Shown one piece after another: positions 9,424-16,978 of a DNA stretch of 64,000 nt (within the stretch, counting starts at the first letter, position 1; the number at the start of each line of letters is the position of its first letter). Origin of the DNA: an uncultured Saprospiraceae bacterium. GTDB taxonomy: Bacteria; Bacteroidota; Bacteroidia; Chitinophagales; Saprospiraceae. Under the pieces are notes generated by a model, which was given only the letters and a program-made list of their open reading frames with translations, made no database searches and was not told the DNA's origin. The position numbers and the translations under genes are program-made. The stretch lies in assembly GCA_938015595.1 (NCBI GenBank), contig CALLPI010000018.1:18424-82423 (forward strand). Direction: 5' to 3'.

Positions 9424-12400
9424 ATGAAAAAAGTACCACTTCTTCTTATCTCAGCGGTCGTATGGAGCGTAGTGGCACTGGCACAGGTGCCGTATATTCT
9501 ATACGAAGACTTTGAAAACGGAGGCCTCCAGGCCAACTGGAACGCTGTGAACGGACCTACTTTTGCTGTGGTGGACAACCCGAACCAGAGCCCAGGCAAC
9601 AACAGTGCTAAAGTAGGAGCAGTGACAAACAATCCGGCTTCTGACTTCAGCTTCATGCTGGTGAATACTGGCGGCCGGGTGGATCTTACCGAGTACAACC
9701 AGTTCAAGATTTCGGTGTGGTCGCCACAGGCGGGTATTCAGTTTTTGTTCAAGATTGAAGGTGGCGGTGCCATTGAGCGCTTCGTACCCATCACAGTGGC
9801 CAACCAATGGGTAGAATACACCATTGACCTCTCCGGCGGCGCCAACCTCAATGCACTGACTACCTTCCTGATTTCATTCAACCCCTTTAACGGTACTGGC
9901 GATAGTAACACGTACTACTTCGACTTCCTCCGCGCCGAGAAGCCTACTCAAAAGATGTGGGAGAGTTTTGAAGGCAGTGGGGCGGCTTTGCCCTGGAATG
10001 GGCTAAATGGCACTTACAATGGCGTAGTGGACAACCCCGACCAAGGCACAGCTAACCCCAGTGCTAAAGTAGGATCTTATACCAACAATGCTGCTTTTGA
10101 CTTTAACTTCGTGCTGGCCAACACTGGTGGCCCAGTAAATATCTCCGAACTGAGCCACTTCAGAATGAAAGTGTGGTCGCCTGTAGCGCCTGCCAAAGTC
10201 TTGTTAAAACTGGAAGGCGGTGGCCAACAGGTGGAACAATTCCAGGACATCACAGTAGCCAACCAGTGGGTAGAATACACCTTCGATCTCTCCGCTGGTA
10301 CAACTAATACGGCCATGACCACCTTCCTGGTGTCGTTCAACCCATTTGTGCTGGGTGATACCAGCACCTACTACTTTGACGATATTGTAGCTGTACAAGC
10401 ACAGCACGTGTACGAAGACTTCGATGGCACCAGCATCAGCTGGATCGGTATCAATGGCACCTACAACGGCCCCGTAGCCAACCCCAGCCCCGACGCCGGC
10501 AACCGCTCCGCTACAGTGGGCTCCAACACTAACAACTCTGGCTCAGACTTCAACTTTGTATTTGGTACAGCACCTCAGCCCTTCAACCTTAGCGTCTATA
10601 ATCAATTCAGAGTCAGTATTTGGTCGCCGACAGCCAGCCGCGTACTCTTCAAGTTGGAAGGCGGCGGCCAGGCCATTGAGGCTATCAAGAAAATTACCCA
10701 GCCCAATGCTTGGGTGGAGTACGAATTTGACTTCTCTGCAGCTGCCGGCATTACCGTGATGGACAAGATGCTCATCTCCGTGACGCCCTTCGAACCTGGC
10801 AACAGCGATACCTGGTACTTTGACAACATCTACGCCCTGCCGGCGGGCGCTTGTGCCACTGCCCCGCGCGACAATAAAATCGTGGATGACTTTGAATGCA
10901 ACCGCAACGCTGCTTACAGCATTGGCAATAAAAATCTGGCTATTGTAAACAACCCCAACCCTACGCCAGTGAATAACAGCGCCAAAGTAGGCCGCTTTGT
11001 GGACCCACCCGGCCCCTGGTATCCCTTAGTGCTCGACTACCACGATGTGCTAAACATGAGCGAGAACAACTACATTAGCCTAAAACTGTGGGCTCCCCGC
11101 CCAGGCGACATTCTCTTCAAACTAGAAGGTGGTGCTTCGCCGGCTGTAGAAAAGCGCGTACCGGTATCTGCTCTCAATACCTGGGTAGAGTACGGCGTGG
11201 ACTTCTCCGATCAGGCCGGCGCCAGCCACAGGCGCATTGTGTTCTTCTTCAATGCTGGCGATAACGCCGACGCCGGCGCCGTGTATTTCATTGACGACAT
11301 CAAGCGTACGCCGCGCCCTGTACCGCCGCCGCTGGAGCAGTTTGAAGACGGACCTTTTGGAGGCGCCAACCTCGACTGGCAACCCTTCAACGAAGACCCA
11401 GTCATACATGGTACTTTTGCCCGCATACCCAACCCTGACCCCACCGGCGTAAACACTACTGCCCACGTAGGACGCTACCGCAAGGGGGCTTCGCCATTCA
11501 GTACCCTCACAGCCTTCTTGCCCAACGGTATTGACTTGCGCAATGCGCCGCAGCTCAACCTCGACGTGTGGGCGCCCACCGGTGCAGCCAACGTGACCAT
11601 GCAGTTGATCAGTGCTTCCCAAGGGGCCAAAGAACGCACAGTGGCCATCCCCAACACCCAGCAGTGGGTAACGCTTGGCTTCGAATTTTCAGACTTTGCC
11701 AGCATTACTGACTATGAAGAAATCCGCCTGATCTTTGACAATGGCGTGGTCAATACCGACTTTTACTACTTTGATAACCTGGCACAGAGCATACGTACAG
11801 TAGACCCCTGTGCCGGCACAGCGCCTGACCCACGTATACTAGATGACTTTGAATGCCAGCGCAATGTAACTTACCCAGTAGGAGCCAGCCGCTTGGAAGT
11901 GGTGAACAACCCAGGCCTGCAGGTGGCCAATGCCAGTCTTAAGGTAGGCAAATACACCGACCCAGCCAATGACCCCTGGGCTGCCCTGGTCATGGACCCA
12001 GGCGCTGCCCTCGACCTGAGCATTTACAACCAGTTCAACATCCAGGTGTATGCCGCCCAGACTGGCCCGCTTCTGGTCAAACTGGAAGGTGGCACCTCGC
12101 CCGCGCGAGAGGTCTTCCTGCAGTTGGATGCCGTCAATACCTGGAAGACCTACACAGCTGACTTCAGCCAGTACGCTGATGAAAACCACCGCCGTATTGC
12201 CTTGTTCTTCAATGCTGGCATTGGCCAGCCCACCCAGGATGTGTGGTACTTCGACAACGTGACTTGGGGGCGCTCGCCGTATCGCGGCTGCATTACTACC
12301 TTTGACCACCCACAGTTTACGGTGACCAACTGGCGCTACTTTGCCAATGGTTCGCTTGAAAATACGGTGTTCGAACCAGCGCCCAACCCCAACCCCAGTG

Positions 12401-13065
12401 GAATCAATACCAGCCCAACGGTGGGGGTATTCCGCGAAGCCAACGACGGCCTCATATTTGCTGGCATGTACGCCGACCTGGAGGCGCCAGTAGCCTTGCC
12501 GCCCAACAACAAGACCATCCGCATGAAGGTGCTCATGGACGCGCCGGCACTGGTAGTATTTAAGTTGGAGCGTGGCCGCACTGGTTCACCCAACTCCGGC
12601 GACGTACCCAACCCCAGCACCGCCGACAATAACTACACCACGCCAGGGCAATGGCAAGAGTTGACGTTTGACTATTCAGCTATGCCCGATAACACCCTAC
12701 ACGACCGCATTACCATCATCATGAACTTCCGCGAAGTACCAGCAGTAAACAAGACGTACTACTTTGACGACATCACCATCGGCGATGCCAACTGCCCAGG
12801 CGCGGTCAGCACTTTTGAGCCGGTAGTGGAGCGCCTGTACTTGATGCCCAACCCGGCTTACGAACGCCTGACGGTGCAAAATGCCGAGAGGGTGGCCCAG
12901 TTCTTGATTCACAACGCTTATGGCCAACTAGTAGGCCGCCTGCCCAACAATGGGGAGTACAACTTCCAGGTGGACCTGAGTGGCTTTGCTAAGGGCATGT
13001 ACATACTGAGCGGCTACAACGCACAAGGACAACTGGTGGCCAACGCCAAGTTTATCAAGCAGTAA
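9424..13065 (+). CDS. Seven-repeat T9SS surface protein, putative glycan-binding
   Basis: 1213 aa with a signal peptide (MKKVPLLLISAVVWSVVALA-Q) and a T9SS sorting domain from about residue 1129 (YLMPNPAYERLTVQN, then GMYILSGYNAQGQ). Between them lie seven tandem beta-sandwich repeats of about 150 aa, beginning near residues 23, 177, 329, 483, 637, 802 and 955. Each has the same skeleton: an acidic opening (YEDFENGG, DDFEC), VVDNP-P, NxSAKVG, a central W-P segment, LFKLEGGG, WVEYxxDFS, and a closing YYFDxI. The pattern resembles CBM11/CBM4-like jelly rolls. No catalytic motif is evident. Its place between two glucanases suggests binding of the same polysaccharide at the cell surface; that is inference. 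Repeats 4 and 6 share an extra Cys pair and are closest to each other. Confidence 0.85.
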   Translation: MKKVPLLLISAVVWSVVALAQVPYILYEDFENGGLQANWNAVNGPTFAVVDNPNQSPGNNSAKVGAVTNNPASDFSFMLVNTGGRVDLTEYNQFKISVWSPQAGIQFLFKIEGGGAIERFVPITVANQWVEYTIDLSGGANLNALTTFLISFNPFNGTGDSNTYYFDFLRAEKPTQKMWESFEGSGAALPWNGLNGTYNGVVDNPDQGTANPSAKVGSYTNNAAFDFNFVLANTGGPVNISELSHFRMKVWSPVAPAKVLLKLEGGGQQVEQFQDITVANQWVEYTFDLSAGTTNTAMTTFLVSFNPFVLGDTSTYYFDDIVAVQAQHVYEDFDGTSISWIGINGTYNGPVANPSPDAGNRSATVGSNTNNSGSDFNFVFGTAPQPFNLSVYNQFRVSIWSPTASRVLFKLEGGGQAIEAIKKITQPNAWVEYEFDFSAAAGITVMDKMLISVTPFEPGNSDTWYFDNIYALPAGACATAPRDNKIVDDFECNRNAAYSIGNKNLAIVNNPNPTPVNNSAKVGRFVDPPGPWYPLVLDYHDVLNMSENNYISLKLWAPRPGDILFKLEGGASPAVEKRVPVSALNTWVEYGVDFSDQAGASHRRIVFFFNAGDNADAGAVYFIDDIKRTPRPVPPPLEQFEDGPFGGANLDWQPFNEDPVIHGTFARIPNPDPTGVNTTAHVGRYRKGASPFSTLTAFLPNGIDLRNAPQLNLDVWAPTGAANVTMQLISASQGAKERTVAIPNTQQWVTLGFEFSDFASITDYEEIRLIFDNGVVNTDFYYFDNLAQSIRTVDPCAGTAPDPRILDDFECQRNVTYPVGASRLEVVNNPGLQVANASLKVGKYTDPANDPWAALVMDPGAALDLSIYNQFNIQVYAAQTGPLLVKLEGGTSPAREVFLQLDAVNTWKTYTADFSQYADENHRRIALFFNAGIGQPTQDVWYFDNVTWGRSPYRGCITTFDHPQFTVTNWRYFANGSLENTVFEPAPNPNPSGINTSPTVGVFREANDGLIFAGMYADLEAPVALPPNNKTIRMKVLMDAPALVVFKLERGRTGSPNSGDVPNPSTADNNYTTPGQWQELTFDYSAMPDNTLHDRITIIMNFREVPAVNKTYYFDDITIGDANCPGAVSTFEPVVERLYLMPNPAYERLTVQNAERVAQFLIHNAYGQLVGRLPNNGEYNFQVDLSGFAKGMYILSGYNAQGQLVANAKFIKQ

Positions 13066-13125
13066 AGCCGTGTGCATCGGCAGTTTAGGGAGTTTATAGT
13101 TTCATCATAAGGCTATGTCGCATCA

Positions 13126-13163
13126 TGTGGAAATCCACTCCTGCTCCAGGAGTGGATTCCACA
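13126..13163 (+). other. Strong intercistronic hairpin in the glucan locus
   Basis: TGTGGAAATCCACTCCT pairs with AGGAGTGGATTCCACA across a 5-base loop (16 pairs, one bulged A). It sits in the 160-bp gap between the seven-repeat gene and the GH144 lipoprotein gene. No T-run follows, so it looks more like an mRNA processing or stability element than a rho-independent terminator. Confidence 0.6.
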
Positions 13164-13225
13164 GTTGCGATTATCGGCGGGAAAAGAACGACTTCTCTGC
13201 TATATAGCTTCCAAATCCCCTTGCT

Positions 13226-14629
13226 ATGCGACTAACGGCTATCTTATGCCTTTTGAGTTGCCTTTTGCTACCTGTAGCTTGCAAAGAGGCCAAACCCATC
13301 ACTTCTACTACGGCGCCGGTGCCTTTCAGTGAGGATGAGCTGCAGCGGCGCACCTTTCTTTATTTCTGGGAATTGGCCGATACGGTATATGGTCAGATCC
13401 CCGACCGCTGGCCCGCACTTACGTTTTCGAGCATAGCAGCCACAGGGTTTGGCCTCACCAGCTACATCGTAGGTGTGGAGCGCGGCTTCGTTACTCGCTC
13501 GGCTGCTGCAGCCCGCACCCTGAAGACCTTGCGCGCCTTGTGGAGCCTGCCACAAGGGCCACAGCCCAGCGGCGTGAGTGGCTACCAGGGCTTTTTTTAC
13601 CACTTTCTGAACCTGGACGACGCACGGCGTTTCAAGCAGGTAGAACTTTCCACCATTGACACAGGGTTGCTGATGGCGGGCGTGCTATCGGCGCAGTCTT
13701 ACTTTGATGCTGACAACCCCGTAGAAGCCGAAGTACGCCAGGTAGCCGACCAGTTGTTTCGCAGGGTCAACTGGCCATGGTTTCTCAACAAAAACGGATT
13801 GCTCAGCATGGGCTGGCATCCTGAAACCGGTTTTCTGGAGGCTCAGTGGGACGGCTACAACGAAGCCATGATTTTGTATATATTGGCCTTTGGCTCGCCC
13901 ACGCACCCGCTACCAGCCGACCTCTGGCAGGGCTGGACCAAACCCTATCTATGGGCGGAGTTCCAGGGGCAGCAGATGGTCAATTTCGCGCCACTGTTTG
14001 GCCACCAGTACAGCCATATGTATATTGACTTTAGGGGGATACGCGATGCCTACATGCAGGAAAAAGACATGGACTACTTTGAGAACAGCCGGCGGGCTAC
14101 GCTGGCCAACCGCGCCTACTGCATACAAAACCCTGGTGGTTTCAAAGGCTATGGCCCCAACCTATGGGGGCTGACCGCCTGCGATGGGCCGGCTTATCTG
14201 GAACGCGAGTACAATGGCAAGTTCGTGCACTTTCAGGAGTATTCAGCACGCGGAGCGGCTGCCGACTACATCCGCGATGACGGCACCATTGCACCCACGG
14301 CTGCTGGCGGTTCTGTGCCGTTTGCGCCTAAAGAGTGCCTGGATGCCCTAAAATTTATGTGGGAAACTTACTACCCCGACCTTGTAGGTCAGTACGGTTT
14401 CAAAGATGCCTTCAATCTTACTTTTACCTTCAAGCCTGGCACAGAGAGAGGCTGGTTTGACACGGACTACCTTGGCATTGATCAGGGGCCAATACTGATC
14501 CAAATGGAAAACTACCGCAGTGAACTGATCTGGAAGGTAATGAAGAAAAATCCCTACATCCGCATAGGGCTCCGCAAGGCAGGGTTCCAGGGCGGATGGT
14601 TAGAAGAAAAACATCACAGCAATCACTAA
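13226..14629 (+). CDS. GH144-type glucanase lipoprotein (PF10091)
   Basis: 467-aa lipoprotein: hydrophobic signal followed by lipobox LLPVAC (Cys near residue 20). The rest is one PF10091 catalytic domain, clearly paralogous to the enzyme at 7490. Shared blocks include TFLYFWELAD, YNEAMILYILAFGSPTHPLP, NRAYCIQNP, GYGPNLWGLTACDGP, DDGTIAPTAAGGSVPF and GIDQGPILIQMENYR. It has no FN3 or T9SS domain, so it is probably anchored in the outer membrane and acts on oligomers at or inside the surface, while the T9SS paralogue attacks polymer. GH144 members cleave beta-1,2-glucan; specificity here is inferred. The GH3 gene begins 14 bp after the stop, so they should be co-transcribed. Confidence 0.88.
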   Translation: MRLTAILCLLSCLLLPVACKEAKPITSTTAPVPFSEDELQRRTFLYFWELADTVYGQIPDRWPALTFSSIAATGFGLTSYIVGVERGFVTRSAAAARTLKTLRALWSLPQGPQPSGVSGYQGFFYHFLNLDDARRFKQVELSTIDTGLLMAGVLSAQSYFDADNPVEAEVRQVADQLFRRVNWPWFLNKNGLLSMGWHPETGFLEAQWDGYNEAMILYILAFGSPTHPLPADLWQGWTKPYLWAEFQGQQMVNFAPLFGHQYSHMYIDFRGIRDAYMQEKDMDYFENSRRATLANRAYCIQNPGGFKGYGPNLWGLTACDGPAYLEREYNGKFVHFQEYSARGAAADYIRDDGTIAPTAAGGSVPFAPKECLDALKFMWETYYPDLVGQYGFKDAFNLTFTFKPGTERGWFDTDYLGIDQGPILIQMENYRSELIWKVMKKNPYIRIGLRKAGFQGGWLEEKHHSNH

Positions 14630-14643
14630 AAAAATATGCTTGT

Positions 14644-16902
14644 ATGAGTGTACTAAGGAAAATCATACATGTTGTAGCCCTACTGTTTGTGGCTTATTTA
14701 ATGAACAGTTTTGCGTTGCGAAGCGGCATTATGAAGCATCCGCAAATGAACAAAACCATTGAGCAGCGCGTGGACTCGCTACTCGCCCTGATGACGCTAG
14801 AGGAAAAAATCGGGCAAATGACCCTATTTACTTCCGACTGGGAAATGACCGGCCCCACCCTGCGCGCCGAGTACAAGGAAGACATCCGCAAAGGGCGCGT
14901 GGGGGCTATCTTCAACGCGCACACCGCCGCCTACACCCGCGAGTTGCAGCGCATAGCCGTGGAGGAAACGCGCCTCAAGATACCATTGATTTTTGGCTAC
15001 GACGTCATCCACGGCTACAAAACTATCTTCCCTATTCCGCTGGGCGAAGCCGCCAGTTGGGACTTACAGGCTATTGAACAAGCGGCTCGCATTGCCGCAG
15101 TAGAAGCCTCCGCTGCCGGCCTGCATTGGACTTTTGCCCCAATGGTGGACATTGCCCGCGACCCGCGCTGGGGGCGCATCTCCGAAGGCGCTGGGGAGGA
15201 CAGCTACCTCGGCTCGGCTATTGCTGCTGCTCGCGTGCGCGGCTTCCAGGGCAATGGGTTTGACAACGCCGATGCTATACTAGCTTGCGCCAAGCACTAT
15301 GCTGCCTACGGCGCCGCCCAAGCTGGACGCGATTATCATACGGTGGACATGTCCGAGCAAGTGCTCCGAGAGGTGTACTTGCCACCGTTCAAAGCTGCCC
15401 GTGATGCCGGCGCCTGGACGTTTATGACAGCTTTCAACGAGTGGAACGGCATACCCGCTACGGCTAATACCCGACTAATCAAGGATATTCTAAAGTGGGA
15501 ATGGGGGTTCCCCGGCTTTGTAGTCACTGATTACACCTCCATCAACGAAATGGTACTGCACGGCTACGCAGCCGATGACAAACACGCTGCCGAACTCTCC
15601 GTTAATGCCGGCGTGGATATGGACATGCAAGGCGCTGTATATTACCACCACTTGGCTGACTTGGTCAAAGAAGGCAAGGTAAAAGTATCGCGCATAGACG
15701 ATGCCGTGCGCCGCATCTTGCATCTGAAGTTTTTGCTGGGGCTATTTGACGACCCCTATCGCTTCTGCGACGAAGCACGGGAAAAGCGCCTTATTATGGC
15801 ACCCGAACACCAGGCTGCCGCCCGCGATATGGCGCGCAAGTCTATCGTACTGTTGCGCAATGAAAAACAGACCCTGCCGCTGTCTAGGCAAATCAAGACG
15901 CTGGCTGTCATTGGCCCGTTGGCCGACAGCAAACAGGACATGCTAGGCAACTGGTCGGCTTCCGGCGATGCCAAAGACTGTGTGACGCTGCTGGAAGGCG
16001 TACGCGCCAAACTACCCGGCCAAGGGCGCGTACTATATGAAAAAGGCTGCGACATAGAAAATAAGAGCGACCGCTCAGGCATAGCCAAGGCGCTGGCTGT
16101 AGCAAAGAAAGCCGACGCCATAGTGGTGGTTGTGGGCGAAGCGGGCTGGATGTCGGGCGAGGCAGCCAGCCGCGCAGACATTGGCTTGCCCGGCCTGCAG
16201 GAAGAACTGGTGAAGGCACTGGTAGCCACGCAGAAGCCAGTGGTAGTAGTGCTAATGAACGGGCGCCCGCTGGCCATTCCCTGGGTGGCAGAAAATGCTC
16301 CTGCTATACTGGAGACCTGGTTTGCCGGTACTCAAGGCGGCCATGCCATTGCAGATGTGTTATTTGGCGACTACAATCCTTCTGGCAAGCTGCCTGTCAC
16401 GTTCCCTCGATCTGCAGGGCAGATTCCGCTATTTTACAACGCAAAAAACACCGGACGACCTGCCGACCCTAACAACAAATACACCAGCAAATACCTGGAT
16501 GTGCCCAACTCGCCGCAGTGGCCCTTTGGCTTTGGTTTGAGCTATACAACCTTTAGCTACAGTGACTTGCAAGTGGACAAAAAGGAGTTTGGCTACAACG
16601 ACGCGCTGACCATCCGCGTAAAAGTGACCAATACTGGCGCCCGCGAAGGCGAAGAAACCGCTCAGCTGTACGTGCGCGACTTAGTGGGCAGCGTCACTAG
16701 GCCAGTGCGCGAACTCAAGGGCTTTCAGAAGGTGCAGCTCAAGCCCGGTGAAAGCAAGGTGATCACTTTCAGACTCAGTGCTGATGATCTTCGATTTTAC
16801 AATGCCGACTTGCTCTTTCGTGCAGAGCCTGGGGAGTTTGACATCTGGGTAGGCGGAGACTCTAACGCAGCGCTGGGCACGAGAGTGACGCTGAAACATT
16901 GA
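14644..16902 (+). CDS. GH3 beta-glucosidase, BglX-like
   Basis: 752-aa periplasmic beta-glucosidase from the ATG at 14644; the in-frame ATG at 14596 lies inside the preceding gene and was rejected. An N-terminal membrane or signal segment (about 5-25) precedes the GH3 N domain (about 40-360), with RDPRWGRISEGAGEDSYL, KHYAAYG and the predicted nucleophile Asp about 296 in GFVVTDYTS. The GH3 C domain (about 400-620) carries GWMSGEAASRADIGLPG, where Glu about 506 is the likely acid/base. An FnIII-like C-terminal domain follows (LYVRDLVGSVTRPVRELKGF). GH3 enzymes near GH144 genes hydrolyse sophorose and longer beta-1,2-gluco-oligosaccharides to glucose, which fits the locus; other beta-glucosides remain possible. 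Confidence 0.92.
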   Translation: MSVLRKIIHVVALLFVAYLMNSFALRSGIMKHPQMNKTIEQRVDSLLALMTLEEKIGQMTLFTSDWEMTGPTLRAEYKEDIRKGRVGAIFNAHTAAYTRELQRIAVEETRLKIPLIFGYDVIHGYKTIFPIPLGEAASWDLQAIEQAARIAAVEASAAGLHWTFAPMVDIARDPRWGRISEGAGEDSYLGSAIAAARVRGFQGNGFDNADAILACAKHYAAYGAAQAGRDYHTVDMSEQVLREVYLPPFKAARDAGAWTFMTAFNEWNGIPATANTRLIKDILKWEWGFPGFVVTDYTSINEMVLHGYAADDKHAAELSVNAGVDMDMQGAVYYHHLADLVKEGKVKVSRIDDAVRRILHLKFLLGLFDDPYRFCDEAREKRLIMAPEHQAAARDMARKSIVLLRNEKQTLPLSRQIKTLAVIGPLADSKQDMLGNWSASGDAKDCVTLLEGVRAKLPGQGRVLYEKGCDIENKSDRSGIAKALAVAKKADAIVVVVGEAGWMSGEAASRADIGLPGLQEELVKALVATQKPVVVVLMNGRPLAIPWVAENAPAILETWFAGTQGGHAIADVLFGDYNPSGKLPVTFPRSAGQIPLFYNAKNTGRPADPNNKYTSKYLDVPNSPQWPFGFGLSYTTFSYSDLQVDKKEFGYNDALTIRVKVTNTGAREGEETAQLYVRDLVGSVTRPVRELKGFQKVQLKPGESKVITFRLSADDLRFYNADLLFRAEPGEFDIWVGGDSNAALGTRVTLKH

Positions 16903-16978
16903 CACAAGAAGCGGCAGCTACATTGCCGAAGGTGCTCTTAGCTCCAAACATTAGAAATAACAAAAAAAGTGGCAAAAT

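Noticed and set aside
9490..12800. Regular repeats that could suggest a CRISPR or other DNA repeat array
   Set aside because: The repeats are about 450 bp, in frame and conserved at protein level; they are protein domains.
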